Notes under the pieces: generated by a model
Database searches by the model: none
What the model saw: only the letters and a program-made list of their open reading frames with translations
What the model was told of the DNA's origin: nothing
Shown: positions 9,673 to 20,296 of the stretch, piece after piece
How positions within the stretch are numbered: position 1 is the stretch's first letter
Layout of the letters: each line of letters opens with the position of its first letter
Made by a program: the position numbers and the translations under genes
DNA from: Cordylochernes scorpioides
Lineage: Eukaryota > Arthropoda > Arachnida > Pseudoscorpiones > Chernetidae
DNA: 64,000 nt
NCBI GenBank assembly: GCA_030710605.1
Contig: CP092865.1
Location: 30,660,190 to 30,724,189 of the forward strand
Reading direction: 5' to 3'

Positions 9673-10976
9673 CAAGGTATGTCCCATAAGTTCCCGGACT
9701 GGGTCCATAAAAAAAAAAAAGTAAGATTTTTTTAAAATTTTTTTATTAAAACTTTTCAAAGTAATCCCCCTTGCTTCAACGCACCAGCGCCATCGTTTCT
9801 CCCAATTGTCGAAACAGTTTTTATAAGCCTCTTTTGGAATGCTCTTCAATGCTAACGGCGATTTTTCTATTATGTCATCCCTGGTGTCAAAATGTCTTCT
9901 TTTTAGAACTGCTTTAAGTTTGGGGAACAGGAAAAAGTCATTTGGTGCGATGTCTGGGAAATAGTGTGGTTGAAGTAGGATTTGTATCCCGTTTTTCGCC
10001 AAAAAGCTAGTCATCAAGTGCGCTGTGTGAGGGCGAGCATTGTCATGGTGTAGGATCCAGCCACCATTAGTCCATTTTTCTGGCATTTTTTTTCGAATCG
10101 CTTCCCTTAGACGGCGAAGAATGCCCAAATACATATCATTGATAACTATTTGGCCTGCAGGAAGATACTCGTGATGAAAATGCCCTTTTTATCCAAAAAA
10201 AGCGACCAGCAACACCTTGTTTCTGGATTTCAATAATCTGGATTTTTTGGGTCTAAGCTCACCCTGACATCTTCACTCGGCAGATTGATGCTTGGTTTCA
10301 GGATCATAGCCATAGACCCATGTCTCGTAGCCTGTGATTATCTTGTCTTTCCATTCCGGATCCGTTCTTGTCATTTCCAACATGTCCTCACAGGTTGCAA
10401 GCCGACACAGTTTTTGCTCATTAGTGAGGAATCTTGGGATGAATTTTGCAGGAGTATTTTTGATTTGGTTACGATCCTTCCAATCGTTGTTTTAGAGATG
10501 CCTGTGTCTTGCTCTAGCTCCAGCAAAGTGGTTCGAGGATTTTCTTTTATCAAATCGGTGATTTTTTGCACATTTTCATCAGTCCTTTGAAATTTTTGGG
10601 CGTCCTTGACGAAGATCATCTTCAATGGAAATTCTGCCAGCTTTAAATCTAGAATGCCATTCAAAAACAATTGTTCTCTTTGGGGAATGCTTTATTAAGC
10701 ATTTAAAAAGTTTCGGTTGCTGATATTTGAAGTTTCACACAAAATTCTATGCAAATCCTCTGCTTCAATTTTCGTTCCATCGTAAAATCGCCGCAGCGCT
10801 ATGTGTAACCTTTAAATAAATTAGAATAACTTTGGGGCGCGTGCACGTACCGCCTCGATATTGGTACCACCGTATAGCCAGATATTTTTTCTATAATAAA
10901 CAGTCAAATTCATTTACATTTTTCATTTATTTATTTTTTTATGGACCCAGTCCGGGAACTTATGGGACATACCTTG
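9673..10976 (-). mobile_element. Complete mariner element, decayed
   Basis: Terminal inverted repeats of about 39 bp begin CAAGGTATGTCCCATAAGTT at 9673 and end at 10976, flanked by TA on both sides. The 1.3-kb length and TA duplication are typical of mariner. The transposase is on the minus strand in at least two frames. A solo TIR fragment of the same family is at 27.82 kb. Confidence 0.92.
9700..10670 (-). pseudogene. mariner transposase pseudogene
   Basis: The N-terminal helix-turn-helix part lies at 10371-10670 ('TDENVQKITDLIKENPRTTL', 'ISKTTIGRIV'). The catalytic C-terminal half lies at about 9700-10134, with 'LHHDNARPHTA' and 'PDIAPNDFFLFPKLK'. The spacing between these Asp residues fits the D34D signature of mariner. 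The first catalytic Asp region around 10150-10370 is out of frame. The C-terminal frame runs into the TIR. The enzyme would cut and rejoin DNA at TA sites, but this copy cannot be made intact. Confidence 0.85.
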
Positions 10977-10978
10977 TA

Positions 10979-12385
10979 TTTATAAAATGAAAACTACTCC
11001 ATAAATCTATCTGAACTCCTGTGAGTTTGTCCTGAAATCTTTTAGTCTTATCTACTCTTATAATTGTGACATTTCAAAATATTCTTATTTATGTACTAAC
11101 AACAAGTGCACAGAGGACGCGCTAAATTTACAGAATAGGGGGGGGGGGGGGAGGGTGCAATTTGCGATGCGAGGGTACTCATTGCATTGAATCAGCATAT
11201 CAATTAATTAATAATTTTTATGTCTAAGTATAATTCTCAATGCTCTAATGTAAATTCCAATGCGTTAGCCCAGGGGCCTTAGCTGCTAATATAAAATTTC
11301 TAACATATCTTCACATATCGAGGTATATGGAACGCTTTACAAGAGATTTTGCGTGTCATCTATGCGTATGAACAATGCTAATTTTCTCAGCATCGTTTCA
11401 TTGTTAGAATATATACTGATTGAAAGGCTTGTACATGTACCATATACTAATATACAACAAGCATTCAATAGAGTAAAAACAAAAAAATATAAAAAAAAAA
11501 CTACTCTCCCGCTTTCGCGCCTATCACGTAAATCTAGTTATATTTTTTCTTCTTATGTAAATTTTGTCAATAGATTAGTTAGATATGCAAATTTTTAAAT
11601 GCATAAAAACAGCTTACTGGATAAATAGAGGTTTGTGTAGTCAGTATTCGAATCGGTGTAGTTCTTTGAGTCTGTGCTCCAATCAACTAGCGTTAGGAGA
11701 CTCACCTAGTTAAAGAGGGTTGACGTTGCTCATGTAGTCAAAAGTTTTATAAAAGATCGAACGGCTCTAATTCAAGGGTAATTAATATTCAGCTGAAAAA
11801 GGTCTGGTCTATCTAGATACATTCTACGCTCTGATAAACCAAAACTTAAAGTACTAACCAGGCTTACAAGGCCTAGCAGTGATAGAAGTCACTCCGCCCA
11901 CTCCAGATTAGCGGCTCTTCATTCATAGGCTGGCAACTTCAATGTGGTACTGGAATTTCTTACTCGACTGACCTGCAAATTTCTATACCTTTCAATTTTT
12001 ACTTTTGTGTGATCATTCCTAAAGCACATATTTAAGATTTTATAGAATAATGTTTATTAAAAACGAATTTTAGAACACTAACTTCCCAGGACAATATCGC
12101 TTTGTCAGAATTTTATTGTTCAAATTGTATCAGAATTTTCAAAAAGAAAATACACACAAATAATCATTAAATAAACATATACATTAACCAAATAAGAAAC
12201 AACATAAGAAGATAGACGAAACCACAAGGTAGTTATTTACAATATGCTGTGCAATTCATTTTGATATTTACCTCCCCCCGTAAAATATCATTATTTAGAG
12301 AAATGCATTCTGAATCAAATATTAATAATCTGATGTTGACACTGTATATGAATGTTTATCTCAATTACAAACATATATGTTTCAG
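10979..12385. other. Intergenic region upstream of the tau/MAP-like exons
   Basis: A run of 13 G at about 11138-11150 is a local oddity. GC is slightly raised at 11640-11950 but no convincing ORF or splice pair emerges. Earlier exons of the downstream gene should lie here or further upstream. A short frame starting at 12302 ('MHSESNINNL') is a weak candidate but is out of phase with the next exon. Confidence 0.4.
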
Positions 12386-13249
12386 ATAAGAAAGCTGTCC
12401 AATGTGGTTCCTTAGAAAAATTCTTAAGTCAAACTAGCTTAAAATCATCCATTGATGATTCATCAAAAGCAAGTACATAAAAATCAAAGAACAAACCAAA
12501 AGCATCTAAAATATCAAATATGCCTCAAATTTCAGGTAGCAAGAGCTGTGAATCAGTCGATCCACGCCCGACCAAGGGAAGAAAACTCTGCATATCTTTA
12601 GATCATCCAGCTTTATCTTTTAAAATGAAAACTGTTGATTTAAGTTATTTAGCAGATGCTAGATCAAAGGTAAGAACATTAGAAAACATTAATTACAAAC
12701 CAGAACCTCCCAAAATACAAATATTCAGCCAAAAAGTCAATTTTACTGAAAAAGCCAAAGCCAAAGTGGATTGTTACCGTTCAGAATTAATAAACAAATC
12801 AAAAAGGATTCGCTACAAGACTTACGATGAAACAAAGAAATACAAAAAAATAAGACCCAAAATCAATTCTTTCAACATATTCACATTAAAAGGAAGAAAA
12901 AGAAAAAAGTTTAAAATTCCAACATTCAAACCCTTTCTAACATCTTTTGTAAAATCAAAAATAAATTCATTCGACAATATCAACTACCAGCCTAAAGGTA
13001 AATCTAAAAAACATGGAACACCTAATCAAAAGTTAGATCTATCTTTTGTAAAGCCCAAAGTGGAAACCTTTACAAATATCATGAATAAACCCCCATCGTT
13101 TAATACAAAGAAAGGTAAAAAATACAAATTCTCTCTAAATAAAATAGCAACGCCAAATATGATGTGTTTTTCTAAAAGTTCAATCCTCAAACCACCATTT
13201 GATCCTATATATTTGAATCCAAACTTGGAACAAGATATCAACACGTAAT
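12386..13249 (+). CDS. Tau/MAP2/MAP4-like microtubule-binding repeat protein, 3' exons
   Basis: Two exons are inferred. The first spans 12386-12472, after a TTTCAG acceptor, and the second 12536-13249. The 63-nt intron between them (GTACAT..TTTCAG) removes an in-frame TAA at 12478-12480 and preserves the reading frame, so the apparent ATG at 12520 lies in the intron and is not the start. The second exon encodes four to five diverged repeats of the tau family pattern (K-[VI]-x-[ST]-x-x-N-I...P...K-[LV]-x-F). The clearest are 'SKVRTLENINYKPEPPK'..'KVNF', 'SKINSFDNINYQPKGKSKK'..'KLDLSF' and 'PKVETFTNIMNKPPS'. Compare the vertebrate tau pattern of SKIGSLDNI, a P-rich turn and K-L-x-F. The protein is very basic, as expected for tubulin binding. 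The PGGG turn is replaced by PEPP, PKGK and KPPS. The N-terminal exons are not found. An AATAAA lies 24 bases after the stop. Confidence 0.6.
12473..12535 (+). other. 63-nt GT-AG intron
   Basis: The donor is AA|GTACAT and the acceptor is TTTCAG|GT. Splicing joins codon A+GT (Ser) and keeps the upstream frame ('VQCGSLEKFLSQTSLKSS') in phase with the repeat-coding exon. The intron includes a stop codon that would otherwise truncate the protein. Confidence 0.6.
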
Positions 13250-13272
13250 GAAATCTTGATATTATAAATTTT

Positions 13273-13278
13273 AATAAA
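13273..13278 (+). terminator. Polyadenylation signal AATAAA
   Basis: The canonical hexamer lies about 24 bases after the tau/MAP-like stop codon, which is consistent with a short 3' UTR. Confidence 0.6.
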
Positions 13279-13772
13279 AGAATTTCAAATTGACTAATGA
13301 TCAAGTTTTTCGCTTGATCTTATCGCATTTTAACAGAAAAATGATTATAATTATCGATCATTATAAAATAAAACCTTTACAAAGTATTGAATGTTTTTAA
13401 TTACATATAGTTATTTCTGATTTTTATATAAAACTGTATTATCAAGCGCACATACACACAGAAACCAAATCTTCGATTTTAAAAATATGCATTTTCTCAA
13501 AAAGAATGATATTTTTTCTTAGATTTATATTTGATAAAATTTTAGTATCTATTACATAGGTAGAAAGGGGCCATCATTATATTCGCAATATAATGTATAG
13601 TAGTTCACTAATGTTTAATGAATCTTTTGATTCGTTTCAAGTTATTTTTAACATATAAAAAGGCCTAATATATCATCAATGAATTCATTCTGGGTGGCAT
13701 AGGAACTATAAATAATTTTAAAAATTACATTTAAATTCGGAAATAAATTCTGAAATTTACGACAAATATTCA
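13279..13772. other. AT-rich spacer
   Basis: No feature is supported in this stretch. Confidence 0.5.
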
Positions 13773-13945
13773 AGTAGAACCTCCATGAGAGAAGAGGACG
13801 CTAAAGGACATCTCTCTATAAAGACAGTTTTCATTTGCAAAATTACCATTTTTACTATTCATCACTTTCCGATAAGAGAACATCTCTCCCTAAATAACAC
13901 TTTAACTCTGCAATTAGGTGTCCTTTACTGGGAGGTTATACTGTA
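13773..13945. mobile_element. MITE with AGTAGAACCTCC-type ends, copy 1
   Basis: The ~173-bp unit starts with GTAGAACCTCC and ends with the inverted GGAGGTTATAC. It contains repeated AGGACA/TGTCCT motifs. A second copy in reverse orientation lies at 55682-55858. The size, inverted ends and absence of coding potential fit a non-autonomous DNA transposon. Confidence 0.7.
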
Positions 13946-13989
13946 TTAGAATATATATTAATTAATAATTCATTCATTATACTTTGCAC

Positions 13990-14290
13990 ATAAAATCAAA
14001 GGATTTAAGCCCCAATGTTTCTTTTATATACAATACAAACCTCTACTGTCCTTACTGCAATTAAAAAAATATATTGGAGGGGGTTGGCTCATTACTGGTG
14101 ACTTCTCCCAGGGGTTTCGCCAATTTAATCCACCAGACCACTTCTAAAAGCTCAAATACTGTATTGGACAATTCTGCTTATATACGCAGCACTGTGAAAG
14201 GTAAAATCTCAGAAATAGTATTCAAGAAACTATGGACATAAGCTTATACTTTGAGTTTTCGGATTATAAATAGACAACATATATAGAAAG
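13990..14290 (-). repeat. Diverged copy of the ~368-bp hammerhead-like repeat family
   Basis: The segment shares the ordered landmarks of the tandem units at 36.5-37.6 kb: a 'CTTACTGCAAT' stretch, a GAGGG..GGCTCATTACTGGTGA core, 'GGTTTCGCCAATTTAATC', and a downstream 'AACTATGGACATAAGC'. It is old and diverged. Confidence 0.65.
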
Positions 14291-14760
14291 CATAGCCAAA
14301 ATAACGACATTGAGATAAGTTTATTATAGGAACAAATGTATTTTTATCGTTTCATTCAAAATATAATATTAACGGTGTATATGATATATATATATCATTT
14401 TTATAATCATCAATATAACTTAAGTATTATAGTTAGCCTATTTTCAACATAAAAGGTTCTAAAATAGAAATAAAAATTTTTAAATGTAAATATTATGTAT
14501 AAATAATAGAAATTTTAATTTCTTTTTTATTTTTCAAAGAAACACTAAAGGACTATAATAACAAGGTTCCTGCAAAAGCTTCGGCAGTTACGCGTCATAT
14601 ATACGGAGCATTAGAAAAAAGAGAAAGGTGACGAGAGTTAGTACCGAAAAAGAGATAAAGACTGAACCATGCTAATATATATTCAAACAAATAAAGAGTA
14701 AAGAAAGTTCTATATATTTTTTGTTTATGTAATATTCTTCTGAATAAAGATCAATCCATA
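14290..14760. other. AT-rich spacer
   Basis: No gene is seen. A small GC-richer patch at 14570-14640 has no open frame of note. Confidence 0.4.
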
Positions 14761-14789
14761 TTTAAATCTTCAGATAATAAGAAGACATA

Positions 14790-14930
14790 TATTGGATTGA
14801 ATAAAATATTTTTATGACGTTGAGTTTGTTTATACAAAAGTGTAATGCCTTGACAACGGTTGGCGTTCAGCCAACCGAAATATATATATATATTGACAAA
14901 TAAACCTTTTATTCAATCCAATATTTGCCA
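14790..14930. repeat. Inverted repeat with hammerhead-like stem-loop
   Basis: ATATTGGATTGAATAAAA near 14790 is repeated inverted near 14908-14928. Between them, at 14848-14881, CTTGACAAC is followed by a GGTTGGC/GCCAACC stem and GAAAT. The stem and the trailing GAAA resemble the hammerhead stem II module also seen in the inverted repeat at 19.5 kb. Confidence 0.5.
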
Positions 14931-14944
14931 TTTTATTAGGTTTC

Positions 14945-15360
14945 GATACGTTTTAGATCATAATAGGAATTCCTAGTACAAATTGTATATAACTGCAATG
15001 ATTTTGCAGTAACTATATCATAGACTTGCTTAAAGTGTGGTTAAGCATGATTTATTTATGCGTCCATTCTGATGAACTTAGAGATTGTCACCATCTCTCA
15101 TTGGATTACATGTCATCAGTCCATGACCGTGTAATGTCCGAACAAATCTTATACAGGCTTATAGAGGTCTACCGTCATAGACACGGCTGTTTTGAAATCT
15201 TTCAATTATATATTATAAGGAACTAATTTGTAGAGATATTTTATTTTTATTTTGAAGAAACATATAAAACAGAACAAATGTAATCAGTTTTTATTTTTGA
15301 GAGAGAAGGACGTTGCGCTGGAGACTTTGACTGACATTTCATATTTTAACTTTTATTAAA
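14945..15360. other. AT-rich spacer
   Basis: The 66-codon frame at 15026-15226 is unremarkable. Nothing else is supported. Confidence 0.4.
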
Positions 15361-16280
15361 ACAGTTAGAACAATTCGCCGTAGGTGAAGTCGCGGCAGGG
15401 CTGAAAGGTGCTAAAGGGGTCCTCTGGATGGTGTCAGAACCCCACGATGCCGATGTAAGCGTGCGGAATTTGTAGAGGGAGAGGGCTGGTAGGATGGAGA
15501 CACCGGTCTACTCAGTGTGTTCTGAAGATGGACAGGACGACTTCCAAGGGCTTTCAAGGGACAGGAGGCTTGCCAGTGTCACTTTCGGTGACATTTGCTA
15601 CACTCAATGCCGTAGGTGATGTAGCCGGGGGTCGACTCACCATTGGAGACAATCACCAGCTTAGTAGGGAACTGGTGGAGTTTTAGACCTTCATTTAGAA
15701 GGACAAAGGGCCCCCTGCTGCCGGTAGTCCAGGTGTATCCGCCGCTGGTCACGACCTCATGGTTCAGGGAAACCACCCTGCAGTAGGGCCGCAGTGCCGC
15801 GACGACATCCTCGTCCCTGATAGCAATTAGGAGATTTCCAGTTGCTATCTTCGCCACCCGTTTCTTTTAAGGAAAGGCCTTCAGGAGGGTGTTCCCAAAA
15901 GTGAGGCCCTCCTCAACCAGGCGCTCCGCCATATTGACGCTGGCCAGCCCGACCAGTATCTGGCCGGACATCTTCATTTTTTGAAACACCGAGTATTTTT
16001 CAAGATTATTCTCCAGGGGCTTGATGTAGTCCACTGGAGATAGATCAGAGCGCCACTCCACAAAGCAGCACTGGTCAAAGGTGGCAGCAGACTTGTTCAG
16101 GGCCTGCTGATGTTTGTTGTTTTTCAGTTGCGTAAGAGCGTACTTCTTCGGTGGCTAGGGAGGCCTGGCTGCTCTGTCCGGGGTGGTATGGCGAGATGTC
16201 CCAGGCTGCGGCCTACGTTCCTGTTGAGTAGTAGGCGGGAGGATACTCTTCTTTCGCTCCATCATATTATTTCCCCTTGT
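15360..16280 (-). pseudogene. Tx1-like LINE ORF1 (Gag) pseudogene
   Basis: Read on the minus strand, the region gives a proline-rich N-terminal part (16280-16090). It is followed by an RRM-like stretch with 'SGQILVGLASVNMAERLVEE' and 'GLTFGNTLLKAFP', then 'PFVLLNEGLKLHQFPTKLVI' and a truncated zinc knuckle 'YGIECSKCHRK' near 15600. The order and spacing match the intact ORF1 at 43119-44759 ('VVGLASKDHASRLVEVGLD', 'AFILLREGVRLESLPTRLTI', 'CSKCGKQGH'). There are stops at about 15852 and 15579. ORF2 is absent. It is a separate, older lineage from the 43-kb copy. Confidence 0.75.
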
Positions 16281-16780
16281 CGGGAAATAATATAGGATAT
16301 AGCATATCCTTCTTTTCACGAAGGTGAATTCGTATGTTTTTCATTTTTTCAGACTTAGCATTTTCATTGCCAAAATATCTTCTTTTCTCAGAAATGCTTA
16401 CGTTTTTCTAGATGGGAATCGCACCAGCTATGCTCCCCCCCACTCATCCATCAAGCATTCCACCTATATCCCCAAAGTAATTGGAAAACTCCTTTCATAT
16501 TTATTTAATTCTAAAAACAATATAAAAATCCATTCTTTTTAGATAATAAATAATATAATATAATGTTAATGAACACGTCAGGTCGGCGGGGTGAGCGGGA
16601 GCGCGCGTACGTAGGTCCACGCTGCCCGAGAGAAAGATACCTGTGGTCGGTAGTATAAGGATTAAAATAATTTGTTAAATATATATGTTCCAATGTATAT
16701 AAATTTGTTAAGGACAGAATGGTTGGATGGAAAGATGGTGGACGAATAACTGTATTGATCTGGTGAATTGGAGGAACCAC
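16281..16780. other. Spacer with a small GC island
   Basis: A GC-rich segment at 16575-16640 stands out but has no stable frame. The remainder is AT-rich with no supported gene. Confidence 0.4.
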
Positions 16781-16850
16781 TAGGAAGCTTCACTACTGAT
16801 CAGTCAAGACTTTTCAAATATCTTAGAGAGGGGAGGTTCTAAATAACTTT
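16781..16850 (+). repeat. Short fragment of the ~368-bp repeat core
   Basis: 'GCTTCACTACTGATCAGTC' with the following 'AAGACTTTTC' matches the CACTACTGATGAGCCAAGCCC core of the repeat family, here on the plus strand. Confidence 0.4.
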
Positions 16851-17329
16851 CTTGAATGTAGTATCATAGTAATCAATTTACACCGTCGTAATAGTGAATT
16901 CGTCGTTAAGATGAATGTCGCAAAGCGGTTTATACATGTATATAACCCTATATTTTACCTAAGATATAACCCTGATATAAAATAGACAATAATTATTTTA
17001 AAGACACAAGTATTGACTTTGAAAACCTCTGCCAGATGTTATTTCAGACTTCTAAAGTTCGCAGATGTACCAGATGTGGCATTCCTATTGTTCACCATCT
17101 GCCAATTTTGCCATTCTAATAGAGAATGGTGGAAAATATTTTGTAGGCCACCACCAGAAATTCTATCCACATGCCGTCACATTAGGCGGAGTTGGTAGAC
17201 TCGGGGTCCCACATTTGTTTCGCAAAACAGAAATCGAATCTCAAACTCGCATTGAACAATTTTATAGTTTCAATGACATCCTAGTTGGCTCCCATCAGCT
17301 TCAAATTCAAACTCTAAAAATTATTCTGA

Positions 17330-17640
17330 TATGAGTGTTTTTTTTTTTCTCTAGTATACGTGGTACAGGCCATGATAATCATGGTGGGTAGAAGTAGGCG
17401 ACTGCTTTTATTGTAAATGCACCACATGTCTACACATGTGAAAAGCAGTTCGACTTTGCACTTACAAATGTGCCAGAGCCCCTTTTGGTTACTTGCACTC
17501 GCTAGTGGAGTTGGACTTTTGCAATAAACAGGGGCCATTGGAACATCTTTTAATAAAAAAAAGTTCCCAATACGGGAATCAAACCCGGGTCGTAGCGGTC
17601 GAAAACCAGCGGTTTAGACCATCCTTACACCGACTCACTT
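17330..17640 (-). mobile_element. tRNA-derived SINE, copy 1
   Basis: The tRNA-like head is at 17566-17636 (minus strand), with a B-box-like GGGTTTGATTCCC and a D-arm-like TAAGGATGGTCTAAACC. The body continues to about 17355 and ends in an A-rich tail (T-run on the plus strand at 17338-17351). A related copy is at 18.52-18.83 kb. The tRNA-like part lacks a proper acceptor stem, so it is not a working tRNA. A 20-base piece of the body ('CCATGATAATCATGGTGGG') recurs at 49.47 kb. Confidence 0.7.
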
Positions 17641-17719
17641 GAGTGTAGAATTTGAAAATTATTCCCTCAATTCATATCATTTTGGGGAAAATAAGCCATT
17701 TAAGATATCTTGTATAAAT

Positions 17720-17990
17720 CTTTTAATAATAAAGCATTCGGGACTTAGCCCTTTTACAGGCCGAAGTCCTATAATCCGGTAGGACTTCACCATCATCTAG
17801 CGGCCCCCTGACCTGCTGAGCTGGATGTTTGAGCGAGGCTGGGATGAAGACGCCTTGGCCATCCTGGCGTCTACCAAGACCCGCATTTACAAGTACTTCC
17901 TTGGGGTGGAACTGGAGAGGTTCCAAGAAGACACCCTCCTTGTTTGGAGGAGGACTCTCTAAAGGATAGGGAGCCTTCAGCACTGAAGAA
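17720..17990 (+). pseudogene. Tx1-like LINE ORF2 C-terminus remnant
   Basis: On the plus strand the frame from about 17800 reads 'PDLLSWMFERGWDEDALAIL' and then 'ASTKTRIYKYFLGVELE'. It aligns with the end of ORF2 of the LINE at 39.65 kb ('PDLQAWIFGGSGLEDDALSI', 'ASAKLRIYRYFVQVGL'). It is a 5'-truncated 3' tail, as usual for LINE insertions. Confidence 0.75.
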
Positions 17991-18520
17991 ATCTTTACAT
18001 ATGTATAACTGTATTTTTGACGATTTCCTATTTAAAGTATATATTTTTCATATAATATTTTGTTTATTTTGTTATATATTATATTTAAAAAAAAACCTGA
18101 TTATATATAGAAGCTTAAAAGAGTGTTCAAATTTTTAATTGTTTCCAGCCGATTATTAATGAAATATATTTATATTTTTAGTTCCAGAGTTATAGTTAGT
18201 CACCAATAAACGCCTATAGAAGAGTGCCAAAGAGCGAAAGTTTAAAATTATAGGTTGAATAAACAATCCAATATATTTGCAATGACTGGATTTGTCTTCT
18301 TCGTCGATGTCTAACCTTTTGCTTTCAATCGTCTATTACTTCGTCTGAAAGATCACGCAGACAGATGCTTCAAGGTGATGATATAAATATTAGTAAAAAT
18401 CATTTTGAGGTTACATATATTTTTATTAAGTTAATAAACATAGAATTATAAATTATCTGTGAAATGAAAAACAATAACAAATGCGTATAAAATGACGTAT
18501 GAAATATTTTATGTGTTAGA
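17990..18520. other. AT-rich spacer with hammerhead-like relic
   Basis: At 18212-18240 'CCTATAGAAGAGTGCC' followed by 'GAGCGAAAG' resembles the PLE tail stem-loop in decayed form. A nearby 'GGTTGAATAAACAATCCAAT' echoes the inverted repeat at 14.8 kb. No gene is supported. Confidence 0.4.
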
Positions 18521-18835
18521 TATCTCAAGAACACGTGGTACAGGCAATGATTATCATTGCTCGTTTATTAGTGACTGCGTTTAGTGTATGCCCACGACGT
18601 CTCTAAAGATGTAAAAACAGTTCGATATTTTTTATACTTATATGTGTGTCATAGCCCCATTTAGTTACTAGCACTCTCTGATGGGGTAGGACTTTTTAAA
18701 TAATTATCAGCCCCTTTAAATAAAAATATACTTTTAAAAAATCCAATTCGGTCGGTATTCGATTACGGGGCGTGGCTGTCGAAAGACGACGGTTTAAACC
18801 TCTCCTTTACCGACCATCCATTTATATGGGGAAGT
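18521..18835 (-). mobile_element. tRNA-derived SINE, copy 2 (diverged)
   Basis: The unit shares with copy 1 the order 'ACGTGGTACAGGC', an ATGATTATCAT palindrome, 'ACAGTTCGA', 'AGCCCC..TTAGTTACTAGCACTC', and a tRNA-like head near 18740-18830. It is considerably more diverged. Strand is set by the head at the right end. Confidence 0.65.
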
Positions 18836-18839
18836 TAAC

Positions 18840-19470
18840 ATCTTATTTGCCATTTATGGACATTCCAACTGGAGATATAGCAATGGGTTATTTAATTTTC
18901 TATCAATATTATTGTACTCCTTAGTGTGCGTGTGGCTCCTTACTCTATTCCTTCATACATAGTCAAAATATGTTATTTTACTAGAATATATTTGTGTCTG
19001 TTATTACGGAAAATTTCAATAATTATTAAACTCAAAAAGGTGTTCCAGATATAAAATCAATTTAATCTCACGATGCTAAAATTTACCATAAGGAGATCAA
19101 CTTTCACTTCCATATTATACAGCGCCTAATGTTAGTATGAATCAAAAATACAACCTTGAAGTGCAATTTATATTTAAAAATATATATATTAAATATAAGA
19201 GAATAAAAACATTTTTGTGCAAAAAAAAAAAAGGAAATCATATATTTGAACCCACATTTGTTTATTGAACACCTCGATTTGTGAATGCACTGAGCTAAAA
19301 TAGTATTCTCACTTTGCTCGTCCTAGCACTGATTGGCTGTTTATGGCCAAGAGAAATTAGAGAACTCATCAGCGGATAAATAAACCGGACTATTTATATA
19401 CAAGGTGTGTGTCCAAATATTTAAAGAAAATGTATTCACTTTGAAATATAGAGCAATCCATTAATAAATA
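18840..19470. other. AT-rich spacer
   Basis: No feature is supported. Confidence 0.4.
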
Positions 19471-19477
19471 TTTAATA

Positions 19478-19680
19478 TAAAAGGCATATATTGGATCAAG
19501 ATATCATTTATTTTACCAATATTTCAGTTGGCTGAATGCCAACCTTTATCAAGGTGTTATAACATTATAGACATATAGACACACATTAAAATGTTATAAC
19601 ACCTTGATAAAGGTTGGCATTCAGCCAACTGAAATATTGGTAAAATAAATGATATTTTGATCCAATATATGCCTTTTTAT
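19478..19680. repeat. Inverted repeat, ~89-bp arms, with hammerhead-like stems
   Basis: Arms 19478-19566 and 19590-19680 are nearly exact reverse complements around a ~23-bp centre. Each arm includes CTTGATAAAG followed by a GGTTGGC/GCCAACT stem and GAAATATTGG, like the PLE hammerhead module. The core strand is degenerate (no CTGANGA), so activity is doubtful. Confidence 0.85.
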
Positions 19681-19772
19681 TTAATATATTCACTATGATT
19701 GAAAATTACAAATACCTTTTTTTTTTAATTATCATATAATGTATATTAAGATAAGAATAATATATATATATA

Positions 19773-20275
19773 TGTAGTATATTTTGACATAGATAGATCA
19801 CAGCCTTCTTCTAATATTTATTATAACCCCATATCTATATAAAAATGTATCGATCTTGTAAAAATAGTGACAAATAAAATAAAGGGGTAAAGGTAGACCA
19901 AGACGACACCATGGACCAGACGACAAAGGCCAGACGTGATAAACAACCCAGGCGAACAGGTGTTTATGTTAATGAGTTCAATTACCCCGTCAACAGGTGG
20001 CCAGACGTGATAAATAACCCAGCGAATAATAATAACCAATAGCGAATAAAAATAAATAACGCCGTCATACGGTCGGGTCTCTCACCCCTATCCGCGATGT
20101 AGGCTTTGGGCATCCGTGGCGCCCGTGGTTCGACTTGCCTTCGTCCGTGGTCTACCTCTACCTTCTTGGAGTTACCATCTAGACCTGCCTCTGTCTCTTG
20201 CTGTCCCAGTGCGGGAATCCCATCACGCACCCACTACCACGACTGCCCAGTACATTCCACCTCGGGATTACTACA
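19773..20275 (+). repeat. 5' LTR, 503 bp, promoter segment replaced
   Basis: It is almost identical to the 3' LTR except that a ~110-bp segment with the CCAAT and TATA boxes is missing and an AT-rich ~35-bp filler (about 20025-20060) takes its place. It also keeps a few bases (near 19961) that the 3' copy lacks. Transcription from this LTR is therefore probably impaired. Confidence 0.85.
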
Positions 20276-20296
20276 GAACCCGTTAAAGTCGACAGG

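Noticed and set aside
12520..12535. ATG at 12520 as the start of the tau/MAP-like protein
   Set aside because: The frame is coding upstream of 12472 and a 63-nt intron covers this ATG.
17566..17636. A functional tRNA gene
   Set aside because: There is no matching acceptor stem and the unit continues into a SINE body with an A-tail.
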